Part shown: positions 1 through 8,481 of the stretch, one piece after another
Layout of the letters: the number at the start of each line of letters is the position of its first letter
How positions within the stretch are numbered: the stretch's first letter is position 1
Origin: Streptomyces violaceusniger Tu 4113
GTDB lineage: Bacteria > Actinomycetota > Actinomycetes > Streptomycetales > Streptomycetaceae
Assembly: GCF_000147815.2 (NCBI RefSeq)
Contig: NC_015957.1
Coordinates: forward strand, 2,604,001 to 2,668,000
Length of the DNA stretch: 64,000 nt
Reading direction: 5' to 3'
Made by a program: the position numbers and the translations under genes
The notes under the pieces: model-generated
Told to the model about the DNA's origin: nothing
What the model saw: only the letters and a program-made list of their open reading frames with translations
The model's database searches: none

Positions 1-341
1 ACTTCGAGGCGTGGAACGCCACCGGCCCCGAGGCCCGCGCCAAGGCCATCGCCGCCGCCTGGATCGAGGACGGCGGCTACACCGACCCGCTGGCCGAGGC
101 GCGGGGCCATGAGCAGCTCGCCGCCGTCATCGCCGGGGCCCGGGAGCAGTTCCCCGGCCATGAGTTCCGGCTCACCGGCGCCGTGGACGGCCACCACGAC
201 ATGGCCCGCTTCTGCTGGGAGCTGGTCTCCACGGCCGACGGCTCCGCCCCGGTCGCGGCGACCGATGTGATCACCCTGGCCGAGGACGGCCGGATCCGCT
301 CCGTCCTCGGCTTCCTGGACCGGGTCCCTACGACCGGCTGA
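1..341 (+). CDS. SnoaL-like / NTF2-fold protein, C-terminal part
   Basis: The open frame enters from the left edge and gives 112 residues before TGA at 339-341; the start is outside the window. Features such as WIEDGGYTDP, a central AREQFPGHEFRLTG and a C-terminal ITLAEDGRIRSVLGFLD match the cone-shaped SnoaL-like/NTF2 fold, where such proteins act as small-molecule isomerases, hydrolases or binding proteins. No substrate can be read from the sequence. The last 14 bases overlap the 3' end of the convergent XRE regulator gene. The family call rests on overall pattern, not on a catalytic motif. Confidence 0.6.
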   Translation, partial: FEAWNATGPEARAKAIAAAWIEDGGYTDPLAEARGHEQLAAVIAGAREQFPGHEFRLTGAVDGHHDMARFCWELVSTADGSAPVAATDVITLAEDGRIRSVLGFLDRVPTTG

Positions 342-1131
342 ACTCTCCCAGCGCGGCGGCGGTCTCCGGGTCGGCCGGGAGGAACGTCTCGATGGCCAGC
401 TCGGAGACCGTGACGTCCATCGGGGTGTTGAAGGTCGCGATCGTCGAGATGAACGACAGCACCCGCCCGCCGTGCTCGATCATCATCGGCAGGGCGAAGG
501 GCGGGGTGTCACCGGCGGTCGCCGTCTCCCGGCCGCCGGTCTCGGGCAGCGGATAGGCGGCCACCTCGTCGTAGAGCGCGCGCAGCGGCGAGGAGCGCAT
601 CAGCGCAAGCTGCCGGTCCATCTGGTCCAGCAGATGGCCACGCCATTCGCGGAGGTTGCGGATGCGCGGGGCGAGACCCTCGGGGTGGAGGGTGAGGCGC
701 ATCGCGTTCAGCGGCGGCTTCAGCAGATGCTCCGCCACCCCCTCCAGGAGCGCCGCGATGCCCCGGTTGGCCGCCAGCACCCCATAGGTGCCGTCCACCA
801 CGAGCGCCGGATACGGCTCGTAGCCCGTCAGCAGCCGCTCCAGCGATGCGCGCAGGGCGCTCATCGAAGGGTCGTCCACCGACCGCTCCGGATAGTGCGG
901 GGCGTAACCGGCGGCGATCAGCAGGGCGTTGCGCTCGCGGACGGGGACGTCGAGATGGTCGGCGAGCCGGAGCACCATCGCCTGGCTGGGCCGCGACCGG
1001 CCGGTCTCGATGAAGCTGATGTGGCGGGCGGAGGAGTCGGCGCGCAGCGCGAGCTCGAGCTGGCTCAACCGGCGGCGGTCCCGCCACTCGCGCAGCAGTG
1101 TGCCCACCCGGGGCGGCGCGGCAGTCGTCAT
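328..1131 (-). CDS. XRE-family regulator with MmyB-like ligand-binding domain
   Basis: A 267-residue cytoplasmic transcription factor. Residues about 8-65 form a Cro/C1 helix-turn-helix (RRLSQLELALRADSSARHIS followed by FIETGRSRPS). The rest matches the MmyB-like ligand-binding region common in actinobacterial XRE regulators (YPALVVDGTYGVLAANRGI, NAMRLTLHPEGLAPRIRN). ATG at 1131 is chosen because the helix-turn-helix begins at once; the frame stays open upstream but that part is not protein-like. These regulators often control a neighbouring oxidoreductase or SnoaL-like gene, which would fit the convergent neighbour, but no operator was identified. Confidence 0.85.
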   Translation of the reverse strand: MTTAAPPRVGTLLREWRDRRRLSQLELALRADSSARHISFIETGRSRPSQAMVLRLADHLDVPVRERNALLIAAGYAPHYPERSVDDPSMSALRASLERLLTGYEPYPALVVDGTYGVLAANRGIAALLEGVAEHLLKPPLNAMRLTLHPEGLAPRIRNLREWRGHLLDQMDRQLALMRSSPLRALYDEVAAYPLPETGGRETATAGDTPPFALPMMIEHGGRVLSFISTIATFNTPMDVTVSELAIETFLPADPETAAALGEFSRS

Positions 1132-1210
1132 GAGCTGAAGGTAGCCGACACCGGGCGCGCCCATGGCAGGGTGGAAGGGCCACCGGTCACCCGCGACGAA
1201 GGGATGTGTC

Positions 1211-1522
1211 ATGGCAGTCCAGCCACTCACCGACCAGGAGATCCAGCAGCGTGTGGAGCAGCTTCCCGGCTGGTCGTTCGCGGACGACCGGCTCTCGCGG
1301 ACGTATGTCTTCAAGGGGCATCCGCAGGCGGCCGGGATGGTGGCGGAGATCGCCACGATCCAGGAGGAGCTCGACCACCACTCCGATCTGACCCTCGGCT
1401 ACAACAAGGTCGGCGTCTCGGTGAACACCCACAGCGCCGGGGGCAAGGTGACCGGGCTCGACTTCGAGCTCGCCGGCCGGATCGAGGAGATCGCCCCGCA
1501 GCACGGCGCCCGCGCCGACTGA
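1211..1522 (+). CDS. 4a-hydroxytetrahydrobiopterin dehydratase (pterin-4-alpha-carbinolamine dehydratase)
   Basis: 103 residues, the usual length of this single-domain enzyme, which dehydrates 4a-carbinolamine pterins during recycling of the cofactor of aromatic amino acid hydroxylases. The active-site block is visible as ELDHHSDLTLGYNKVGVSV followed by THSAGG; the paired histidines and the YNKV strand are family hallmarks. The N-terminal LPGWSF and FKGHPQA also fit. The purine-rich GAAGGGA before ATG 1211 supports the start. No aromatic hydroxylase lies next to it, so its partner pathway cannot be told from context. Confidence 0.92.
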   Translation: MAVQPLTDQEIQQRVEQLPGWSFADDRLSRTYVFKGHPQAAGMVAEIATIQEELDHHSDLTLGYNKVGVSVNTHSAGGKVTGLDFELAGRIEEIAPQHGARAD

Positions 1523-1568
1523 CCGGCCGGGCTCGCGTCGCCGCCTGACCGGCTGAACAGGGCCCAGG

Positions 1569-2933
1569 TCACCCCCGGGCGTCCCGGAAGCGGGCCAGGC
1601 CCTCCTGGAGGTCCACGATCGGGCCGGGGTAGTCCAGCCGGTCCCGCTCGGCCTTCGGCAGCCGCCAGGGCGTATGGACGCCGGAGCCGGTCACCTCGGC
1701 CAGCTCCGGCACCCAGCGCCGCACATACGCGCCGTCCGGGTCGAACCGCCGGGCCTGCGTCAGCGGATTGAGGACCCGGTTGGGACGGGTGTCGGTGCCG
1801 GTGCCCGCCGCCCACTGCCAGTTGAGCTGGTTGTTGGCCAGATCCCCGTCCACCAGCAGGTCCAGGAAGTGCCGGGCGCCGATCCGCCAGTCCTGGTAGA
1901 GCGTCTTGGTGAGGAAGCCGGCCACCAGCAGCCGCGCCCGGTTGTGCATCCAGCCCTCGTGGCGCAACTGCCGCATCCCGGCGTCGACCAGCGGATAGCC
2001 GGTGCGGCCCGCCTTCCAGGCCGCGATCTCCGCCTCGTCGTGGCGCCACCGGTCGCCCCGCGGGCGGTAGTCGGCGTGTGCGGCGTCCGGCCGGGCGGCC
2101 AGCACCTGGTGGTGGAAGTCCCGCCAGGCAAGCTGCCGTACGAAGGCGTCGGCGCCCGCGCCGCCCGCCTTCCGCGCCCGGTGCACCAGCTCCACCGGGG
2201 ACAGACAGCCGAAGTGCAGATACGGGGAGAGCCGGGAGGTGGCGTCGCCCGCCAGATCGTCCTGCCGGTCGGCGTAGTCCGCGAGCCCCGACCGCCACCA
2301 GGAGCGGACCCGGCGGCGGCCCGCCGTCTCCCCGCCCTCGGGCAGCCCGGGGGAGGGGCTGCCCGGGGCGAGCGAGGTGACCGCCGCCACCGGCTCCGAG
2401 CGCAGCCCGGACGGCACGCTCACCGTGCGCGGCGCGGTGAGCGCCTCGCGCAGCCCGGCCCGCTGCCAGGCGCGGAAGTACGGGGTGAAGACCGCGAAGT
2501 GGTCCTTGCCCGCCGGGGCCACCTCGCCCGGCTCCACCGCCGTCACCACCGCGCCGTGCACCCGCAGCCGCCGCCCGTCCGCCTCCAGCGCCTCGCGCAG
2601 CCGCTGTTCGCGGCGGGTGGCGTAGCCGCTCACCCCGCCCGCGATATGCACCTCCTCCGCGTCCGCCTGCCGGGCCGCCCGCAGGATCTCCGCCACCGCG
2701 TCGCCCCGGCGGACCACCAGCCGCCCGCCGCGCTCGCGCAGCCCCGCGTCGAGATCGGCCAGGGCGTCCGCGAGGAACGCCACCCGGTTGGGGACGGCGA
2801 ACCCCGTCCCGGCCAGGCCGCGGTCCACGACGAACAGCGGAACGACCCGCTCGGCGGAGCGCGTCGCACCGCGCAGCACGGGGTTGTCGGACAGCCGCAG
2901 ATCGGAGGTGAAGACGGAGAGGGACGTGCTCAT
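1569..2933 (-). CDS. phrB: Deoxyribodipyrimidine photolyase (class I CPD photolyase)
   Basis: 454 residues, normal for the family. The N-terminal alpha/beta antenna-binding domain starts SVFTSDLRLSDNPVL. The C-terminal helical FAD-binding domain has SRLSPYLHFGCLSP, the RQLAWRDFHHQ stretch, GMRQLRHEGWMHNRARLL and the NQLNWQWAAGTGTDTRP block typical of cyclobutane-dimer photolyases. It repairs UV dimers using light. It lies 58 bp downstream of the anti-sigma gene on the same strand, so the order sigma factor, anti-sigma factor, photolyase may be one transcript. That would put light or DNA-damage repair under an ECF sigma factor, an inference from position only. Confidence 0.96.
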   Translation of the reverse strand: MSTSLSVFTSDLRLSDNPVLRGATRSAERVVPLFVVDRGLAGTGFAVPNRVAFLADALADLDAGLRERGGRLVVRRGDAVAEILRAARQADAEEVHIAGGVSGYATRREQRLREALEADGRRLRVHGAVVTAVEPGEVAPAGKDHFAVFTPYFRAWQRAGLREALTAPRTVSVPSGLRSEPVAAVTSLAPGSPSPGLPEGGETAGRRRVRSWWRSGLADYADRQDDLAGDATSRLSPYLHFGCLSPVELVHRARKAGGAGADAFVRQLAWRDFHHQVLAARPDAAHADYRPRGDRWRHDEAEIAAWKAGRTGYPLVDAGMRQLRHEGWMHNRARLLVAGFLTKTLYQDWRIGARHFLDLLVDGDLANNQLNWQWAAGTGTDTRPNRVLNPLTQARRFDPDGAYVRRWVPELAEVTGSGVHTPWRLPKAERDRLDYPGPIVDLQEGLARFRDARG

Positions 2934-2991
2934 CCCCCTCCCTTACCCCACACCGCCCCCGTATCGAGGGATTTCGCCCGATGTCACCCGC

Positions 2992-3768
2992 TCACGCCGA
3001 GGGGAACGTCAGCAGGACCAGCGGATCGCTCGTCGGCGCCTTCGACCCTCCGGCGGGCTCGACCGTCACCCCCATGGCCGACGCCTTGCCGACCGCGCCG
3101 CTCAGGACCGCCGCCACGCTCGCACCCGAGGAGTCCATCAGCCCGGCCGGGCGCATGGTGCCGCCGTCGCTCAGCCAGAGCTGGTAGATCCGCCCGGCGG
3201 GCGGCTCGGGCAGCCCCGAGGCGAGGAACACCGCCCTGTTCAGCCCGCGCGAGACCACCACCGTGCCGGTCGAGCCGTCCGTCATCCGGCCGCTGCGGCT
3301 GCGCGCGTCGGGCGCGGCCAGCACCTGGGTCACCTCCTGAGCCTGGGTCACCCGCTGCTCGGAGCGGCGGGCCGTGTCGCGGGCGTCGGACGCCTGCCGG
3401 TACTGCCACACCGCGGCCCCGCCGAAGGCGACGGCCGCCGCCACACAGGCCGCCAGCGCGAAGTTCAGCGCCCGCCGCCCGGTGCGCCGCCGGGGACCGG
3501 CATGGGACTCCCGGGCCTCCCGTGCCGCCACCCGGGGCGGCTCCTGGCGGACCGTGGCGATCCGCCGCATCACATCGTCCTTCATCGTCGGGGGCGGGGT
3601 CAGGGCCGTGGCCACCGCCAGCTTCGCCGCCGTCTCGCGCAGCTCCCGTACCTCCTGACGGCAGGCGTCGCAGACCGCCAGATGCCGCTCGAACTCGGCC
3701 AACTCCCGCCCCGACAGGGCGTGCACCGCGTAGGCCCCGGTCAAGGTGTGCAGATCCGCTCTGGTCAT
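2992..3768 (-). CDS. rskA: Anti-sigma-K factor (RskA family)
   Basis: 258 residues. The N-terminal cytoplasmic anti-sigma domain carries the zinc-binding pattern H29-x3-C33-x2-C36. A hydrophobic segment at about residues 101-121 would cross the membrane once. The extracytoplasmic C-terminal half has the RskA signature IYQLWLSDGGTMRPAGL. It should hold the sigma factor inactive until cleaved by regulated proteolysis. The start codon overlaps the stop of the sigma gene by 4 bases (ATGA), showing translational coupling and a 1:1 partnership. Confidence 0.93.
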   Translation of the reverse strand: MTRADLHTLTGAYAVHALSGRELAEFERHLAVCDACRQEVRELRETAAKLAVATALTPPPTMKDDVMRRIATVRQEPPRVAAREARESHAGPRRRTGRRALNFALAACVAAAVAFGGAAVWQYRQASDARDTARRSEQRVTQAQEVTQVLAAPDARSRSGRMTDGSTGTVVVSRGLNRAVFLASGLPEPPAGRIYQLWLSDGGTMRPAGLMDSSGASVAAVLSGAVGKASAMGVTVEPAGGSKAPTSDPLVLLTFPSA

Positions 3769-4349
3769 GCGCCGACCCCCATGCAGTCCCGGAGCCGGAT
3801 GAGCCCGTCCCGGAGTCTGGTCTTCACGGTCCCGAGCGGCAGCGACAGCAGCTCCGCCACCTCACGGTAGGAGCGGCCCCGGTAGTAGGCGAGCGTCACC
3901 GACTGCCGCTGCAACTCGGTCAGCGTCCGCATGCACCGGCGCACCTGCTCGCGCTCCAGCCTGGCCTCCACCTGCTCGGTCACCTCGTCGAACGCCGGAG
4001 TACGGGACAGCAGCGCGGCGCGCTCCTCGCGGTCGGAGGCGGCCTGCGCCGAGCGCACCCGGTCCACGGCGCGCCGGTGCGCCACCGTCATGATCCAGGC
4101 CATGGCGCTGCCCCGGCCCGGGTCGAACCGCGCCGCGGACCGCCACACCTCGACCAGGACCTCCTGTGTGACCTCCTCGGCCTGCGCCGGGTTGCGCAGC
4201 AGGCTGCGCGTCAGCCCCAGGACCGGCCCGCTGACGGCGTCGTAGAGGGCTCCGAACGCGTTCTGGTCCCCGCGGGCCACCATCTGGAGCAACTCCTCGG
4301 GGTCCGGTCCGCGCGCGGCCGGTCCGCCGATGTACACGGGTTCTCTCAC
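3765..4349 (-). CDS. sigK: ECF sigma factor, SigK type
   Basis: 194 residues from GTG 4349, chosen because AAGGA sits 6 bases upstream. Region 2 (about residues 25-95) includes FGALYDAVSGPVLGL, EEVTQEVLVEVW and SAMAWIMTVAHRRAVDRVRS. Region 4 (about 135-185) includes LTELQRQSVTLAYYRGRSYR and LSLPLGTVKTRLRDGLIRLR. It would direct RNA polymerase to a small stress regulon and is coupled to rskA. A longer start at ATG 4400 or further upstream runs into tandem-repeat DNA encoding a proline/valine/arginine string, which is unlikely to be protein. Confidence 0.92.
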   Translation of the reverse strand: MREPVYIGGPAARGPDPEELLQMVARGDQNAFGALYDAVSGPVLGLTRSLLRNPAQAEEVTQEVLVEVWRSAARFDPGRGSAMAWIMTVAHRRAVDRVRSAQAASDREERAALLSRTPAFDEVTEQVEARLEREQVRRCMRTLTELQRQSVTLAYYRGRSYREVAELLSLPLGTVKTRLRDGLIRLRDCMGVGA

Positions 4350-4435
4350 AAGCCGTCCTTCCGGGAACGATGCGGCGCACACGGAGGTGTCGTACCTCAT
4401 TCGTCGCCCGGAGGGGTGCGGATTGGTCAAGGTGC

Positions 4436-4560
4436 TCCGAACACGCGCGAGGACGGGCGTGGGGACACGCGCGAGGACGGGCGTGGGGACGGGCGTGGGA
4501 ACGGGCGTGGGGACACGCGCGAGGACACGCGCCACGTCACGCGTGAGCGCACGCGCGAGG
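4436..4560. repeat. Degenerate tandem repeats (GGACGGGCGTGGG / GGACACGCGC)
   Basis: Alternating short units, GGACACGCGCGA and GGACGGGCGTGG, are repeated about nine times in head-to-tail order. They lie between the 3' end of the serine protease gene and the 5' end of sigK, that is, in the sigK leader or promoter region. No protein should be read from them. Copy number is likely to vary between strains. Confidence 0.75.
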
Positions 4561-4604
4561 CCGCCGCCGGTCCGTTCGACCGCGGCGGCCTCGGCACCCC
4601 GGCG

Positions 4605-5780
4605 TCAGCCGGTGGTGAGGGTGAGCCCGTAGGTCGTCAGGATCGGGTTCACCGGCTGGTAGTACGTCGTGCCGCCGACGGTGCAGTTGCCGGAGCCGCC
4701 GGAGGTGATGCCCTGCCCCTCGCTGCCCGAGATGAACGGGCCGCCGGAGTCGCCCGGTTCGGCGCAGACGTTGGTGCGCGTGACCCCGTTGATCGTGCCC
4801 TGCGGGTACTGCACGCTGGTGTCGTGCTGCTGGATGGTGCCGCAGTGCCAGCCGGTCGTCGAGCCGGAGCGGCAGACGGACGAGCCCACCGGCGCTTCCT
4901 GGGAGCCGGTGACGGTGACGTTGGTGCTTCCGGGGCCGATCACCCACGGCTGCGGCACCCAGTCGGCGTTGGTGGACACCCAAGCGTAGTCATGGCCGGG
5001 GAAGCTGGAGCCCTGGAAGCTGCCCTGGGCCACCTGGTTGAAGCCGGTGGTGGTGTCCCCCTGGCTGCCGCAGTGGCCCGCGGTGACGAAGCCGTTCTGC
5101 TCGCCCTGGGTCACCGAGAAGCCGATCGAGCAACGGGCGGCGTCGTTGATGTAGAACGCCTCGCCGCCGCGCAGGTCGTACAGCGGACTCGGACGCTCGG
5201 CCGACTCGACCACCCGTACGACCTCGCGGTCCGCGCCGCTGGTGGCGACGAAGGCGGCCGCCTCGCTCGGCTCGGCCGACTGCACCACGACGCTGTTGCT
5301 CTTGACGTCGACGTACCAGGCGGAGGCGACATCGGCCGCCGGAGGGCGCTCCGAGGCGGTGCGGTCCAGGGCCTGCTTGGCGTCGGTGAGGGCCTTGAGA
5401 CTGTGCTTGACGACCGCGGCCTTGGCGCCGCCGGCCGTGATGGTGCCGCTCTGCTGCTCGTCGGTGGTGGCGACGGTGAGTTCGGCGGTGTTGCCGGTCA
5501 CCCATGCGCCGCCGTAGCTGCCGCCCAGGCTCTTGCGCAGCCCCGGTTCGGTGGCCCCGGCCCGGTACTCATTGGATATCCGCGTCCGCGCCTCATCGGC
5601 CGTCAGGCCCAGATCGCGCTGCATCGAGGCCAGCATCTCGGGGGGTACCTCCCTCCGGGGGCGGGGGGAGGGTTCACCGGGGTTGGCCACCGCGGGTATG
5701 CCGCTCCCCAGGAGGAGGGCGGCTATCGCGACGGTGCAACCGGCGGCCAGCTCAAGGCCGTGACGGCGTCTGCGGGACAT
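4605..5780 (-). CDS. Secreted S1 serine protease with prodomain (streptogrisin / alpha-lytic type)
   Basis: 391 residues. An arginine-rich signal peptide with a hydrophobic core spans about residues 1-32. An alpha-lytic-type propeptide follows to about residue 200. The mature domain starts near YDLRGGEAFYIN. The catalytic triad is His236 in TAGHC, Asp264 in HDYAW and Ser345 in GDSGGP. Cysteine pairs C217/C237, C303/C313 and C339/C366 fit conserved disulfides. It acts outside the cell on proteins, with the propeptide serving as a folding chaperone. GGAG lies 7 bases before ATG 5780. No C-terminal binding module is present. Confidence 0.95.
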   Translation of the reverse strand: MSRRRRHGLELAAGCTVAIAALLLGSGIPAVANPGEPSPRPRREVPPEMLASMQRDLGLTADEARTRISNEYRAGATEPGLRKSLGGSYGGAWVTGNTAELTVATTDEQQSGTITAGGAKAAVVKHSLKALTDAKQALDRTASERPPAADVASAWYVDVKSNSVVVQSAEPSEAAAFVATSGADREVVRVVESAERPSPLYDLRGGEAFYINDAARCSIGFSVTQGEQNGFVTAGHCGSQGDTTTGFNQVAQGSFQGSSFPGHDYAWVSTNADWVPQPWVIGPGSTNVTVTGSQEAPVGSSVCRSGSTTGWHCGTIQQHDTSVQYPQGTINGVTRTNVCAEPGDSGGPFISGSEGQGITSGGSGNCTVGGTTYYQPVNPILTTYGLTLTTG

Positions 5781-5996
5781 CTTCGGTCTCCTCGGCTCGG
5801 GGCATGGTCACGCTGTGTTCCCATCTGGGCGCCAAGCGTAATTGCCGGGGACGTGCCTCGCTCGGCGGGCGCATGAGCCCCGGATGGGGGGTCATGCGCC
5901 CGGGATATGCCACGACGCGGGGTGCGGGCGGATACGGGTCCGCCCCGCCGCGGGGGACGCGACGGGGCGGACGGCGCGGCGGTGGAGCGCCGGGGC

Positions 5997-6827
5997 TCAG
6001 CCGTTGAAGGTCTCGGGGTCGAAGCCCAGCCGGTTGCCGGCCTCCAGGGAGTCGATCGCCGACAGGTCCTCGGAGTCCAACTGGAAGTCGAAGACGTCGA
6101 TGTTCTCCTGGATCCGGGACGGGGTCACGGACTTGGGGATCACCACATTGCCGAGGTCCAGATGCCAGCGCAGCACCACCTGGGCGGGGGACTTCCCGTG
6201 CTTCCGGGCGATGGCCGCGAGCTTCGGGTCGTCCAGCAGGCCCTTGCCCTGGCCGAGCGGGGACCACGCCTCGGTGGCGATGTCATGGCGGGCGTTGAAG
6301 GCGCGCAGCTCCGCCTGCTGGAGCTGCGGGTGCAGCTCGATCTGGTCGATCACCGGGATGATCGAGGTCTCGGAGAGCAGCCGCTGGGTGTGGGCGGCGT
6401 GGAAGTTGGACAGGCCGATGGCCTTGGCGCGGCCCTCGGAGTAGATCTTCTCGAACGCCTTCCAGGTGTCCACGTACTTGTCGACCCCGGGCAGCGGCCA
6501 GTGGATCAGGTAGAGATCCACATACTCCAGGCCCAGCCTGGTCAGCGAGGCGTCGAAGGCGCGGAGGGTCGAGTCGTACCCCTGGTCGGCATTCTGGAGC
6601 TTGGTGGTGACGAACAGCTCGTCGCGTGCGATGCCCGACGCGGCGAGCCCCTTCCCCGTGCCCTCCTCGTTGCCGTATATCGCGGCGGTGTCGATGCTGC
6701 GGTACCCGGCGTCGAGCGCGGTGCGCACCGCGACCTGCGCCTCGTCGTCCGGGATCTGCCAGACCCCGAAGCCGAGCTGCGGTATCCGGACGCCGTTGTT
6801 GAGGGTGATGAACGGGACCTTGCTCAC
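5997..6827 (-). CDS. Aldo/keto reductase
   Basis: 276 residues, the normal size for an NADPH-dependent (beta/alpha)8 reductase such as the 2,5-diketogluconate reductase group. The catalytic tetrad is visible as Asp46, Tyr51, Lys76 and His109 (SIDTAAIYGNE, VTTKL, YLIHWPLP). The C-terminal cofactor region has VVIPKSVTPSRIQENIDVFD. GTG 6827 is preferred because AAGGA lies about 10 bases upstream and the protein then starts SKVPFITLNNGVRIP like its family; an upstream ATG at 6878 would add 17 unusual residues. The substrate is not evident. Confidence 0.92.
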   Translation of the reverse strand: MSKVPFITLNNGVRIPQLGFGVWQIPDDEAQVAVRTALDAGYRSIDTAAIYGNEEGTGKGLAASGIARDELFVTTKLQNADQGYDSTLRAFDASLTRLGLEYVDLYLIHWPLPGVDKYVDTWKAFEKIYSEGRAKAIGLSNFHAAHTQRLLSETSIIPVIDQIELHPQLQQAELRAFNARHDIATEAWSPLGQGKGLLDDPKLAAIARKHGKSPAQVVLRWHLDLGNVVIPKSVTPSRIQENIDVFDFQLDSEDLSAIDSLEAGNRLGFDPETFNG

Positions 6828-6916
6828 GGGCAGTCGATCCTTACGTCGGATGTGGATTGCATGCTTCCGCAGGTACAACGATCAACAAGCTGCGGACATT
6901 CCCGCCGGGGCCCCGT

Positions 6917-7729
6917 TCACCAGGACCGTCCGCGCAGGACCACCACCCCGCCGCCGTCCCGCCCGATGCGCTCCGCCGCCCGCCGCGCCGCGTGTGCCAG
7001 CGTGGGCACCTCGCCGAGCAGGCCGTAGAGCCCGCCCGCGAAGGCCGCCGCGGCGTCCAGCGGTCCGCGATGGGCGACCACCACCTCGGCCGCCCGGGCG
7101 AAGAGCGCGGCCAGCGGCGCGCCGTCGGGGCAGCCGAGCACCACACCGGGCAGCGGGGCGCCGATCAGCCGGCGATAGACGGTCAGCAACTCGGCCAGGC
7201 GGGCGGCGGATGTGCGATGCGCCTGGCCGTCGCCGTCCTCGAAGACCAGCGTGTGCCCCTCGCGGCGGCAGACCAGATGCAGCACATCCGGGCGCACGGT
7301 GAGGATCCGCCGCAGATCGGTGGCGGCCGAGGCGGGGCACCGGTCCACCGTCAGCACGCCCCGCGCGGCCCGCTGGACCGCGGCTAACTCCTGGGACCCC
7401 GGGGCGGCGCCGGTCACCAGCACCCGCCGCAGACCGCCGCCCGGCTCCCGTAAGGCGGCGCGGAAGACCGCGTTGTGCGGATAGGTGACACAGGCGGCGG
7501 CCAGGACGCGCAGCCTGCCGTCCGCGATCCGGTCCGCGGCCACCGCGCGGGCCACCGCGGACCAGAACTCCCCGGCGGTGGTGCCGGCCGCCGCCGGGAT
7601 GCGCTCGGCGGTCAGGCCCGCCCTGCGCAGCAGTGCCACGGCGGACGGGCCGGGCGGGAAGACCCGCGCCAACTCCCGGATCTCCTCGGTCGTCAGCGCC
7701 GGATGTCCGTCCCCGTCCTGGCCGTCCAC
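6917..7729 (-). CDS. EAD1 domain fused to a degenerate CHAT/caspase-like domain
   Basis: 270 residues. The N-terminal part (about 8-90) fits effector-associated domain 1: ALTTEEIRELARVFPPG, then EFWSAVARAVAADRIADGRL and a YPHNAVFRAAL end. The C-terminal half resembles a CHAT-type caspase fold: VLHLVCRREG stands where family members have the catalytic His strand, and VVLGCPDGAPLA where they have the Cys strand. The GHG histidine is not seen and the cysteine is one place early, so activity is doubtful. EAD1 proteins act as adaptors in bacterial conflict or programmed-death systems. It lies 52 bp downstream of the 226-residue partner gene. GTG 7729 has AGGAG 10 bases upstream. Confidence 0.55.
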   Translation of the reverse strand: MDGQDGDGHPALTTEEIRELARVFPPGPSAVALLRRAGLTAERIPAAAGTTAGEFWSAVARAVAADRIADGRLRVLAAACVTYPHNAVFRAALREPGGGLRRVLVTGAAPGSQELAAVQRAARGVLTVDRCPASAATDLRRILTVRPDVLHLVCRREGHTLVFEDGDGQAHRTSAARLAELLTVYRRLIGAPLPGVVLGCPDGAPLAALFARAAEVVVAHRGPLDAAAAFAGGLYGLLGEVPTLAHAARRAAERIGRDGGGVVVLRGRSW

Positions 7730-7781
7730 CGTTCCCGTCGCTCCTTGCCTGTGCTCGTACCGCTCGTGCCCCGCCCCGTAT

Positions 7782-8462
7782 CTACTGATCCGCGGTGAGG
7801 CGCAGCGGTTCCTCGAGCTCCTCGCGGAAGCGGTGCAGGGTGTGCCCCTCACGCACCGTCGCGCCCACCGCGACCGCCGCCCGGCTCACCGCCCCGCGCG
7901 GTGCCCGCACCACCATGGCCAGCCGGTAGGTCCCGCCGATGCGCGCCGCCGAGGTGTGCCGGATCTCCCAGCCCGGATCGGAGCGCAGTTCACGCCGCGC
8001 CTCCAGGAACACCCGCTCGCCGTACGCGGTGTGCAGAACCTCCCGGAAACCGAGCCGCGGGCCGAGATGGGCCGCCTGTGCCGGTGGCGTGGCCTTCGCC
8101 TCCGCGGTGAGCCGGCGCGGGGTCATGGACCAGGCCACCGGCTGGAAGACCGTGGTGCCCCGCCGCACCGGTTCGGCCGTGAGCGTGACATCGAGATTGA
8201 CCGAGTGCAGGGCGGGGTCCGGCGCGTCCCGGGCGCAGGTCACCGACAGATGCACCAGGTGGTAGACGGCGTTGTCGGCCTCGGTTCGCAGGAAGTCCCG
8301 CAGCTCCGGATCCGGTTCGACGAGCTTCGCCGTCACCGGTAAGGCCACCGGCCCGCCCAGGACCACTCGCCCGGCCAGTCTCGGGCCGCTGGGCTGAGGT
8401 GTCTCCTCGGACAACAGGGACAGTTCACGTTCGGGAAGTGCGGGGAGAATGACATCGATCAT
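7782..8462 (-). CDS. Hypothetical protein paired with the EAD1 gene
   Basis: 226 residues, family not recognised. There is no signal peptide or transmembrane helix. The middle and end look like two beta-rich domains (HLVHLSVTCARDAPDPALHS; EIRHTSAARIGGTYRLAMVV). It starts 19 bases after the stop of the acyl-CoA synthetase gene, with AAGGGGG 6 bases before ATG 8462, and is followed by the EAD1 gene, so the three genes are probably one transcript. By position it may be a constant component of the EAD1 system; that is inference only. Confidence 0.75.
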   Translation of the reverse strand: MIDVILPALPERELSLLSEETPQPSGPRLAGRVVLGGPVALPVTAKLVEPDPELRDFLRTEADNAVYHLVHLSVTCARDAPDPALHSVNLDVTLTAEPVRRGTTVFQPVAWSMTPRRLTAEAKATPPAQAAHLGPRLGFREVLHTAYGERVFLEARRELRSDPGWEIRHTSAARIGGTYRLAMVVRAPRGAVSRAAVAVGATVREGHTLHRFREELEEPLRLTADQ

Positions 8463-8481
8463 TTCGTGCCCCCTTCGCGGC

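Noticed and set aside
4349..4535. A longer SigK starting at 4535 or 4400
   Set aside because: The added part would be translated tandem repeats (VPTPVPTPV); GTG 4349 has a proper ribosome site and gives a normal length.
1674..5876. A 1400-codon open frame on the plus strand across photolyase, rskA, sigK and protease genes
   Set aside because: It is antisense to four well-supported genes and arises from GC-rich third positions; the protein is Pro/Arg/Ala/His-rich with no domain.
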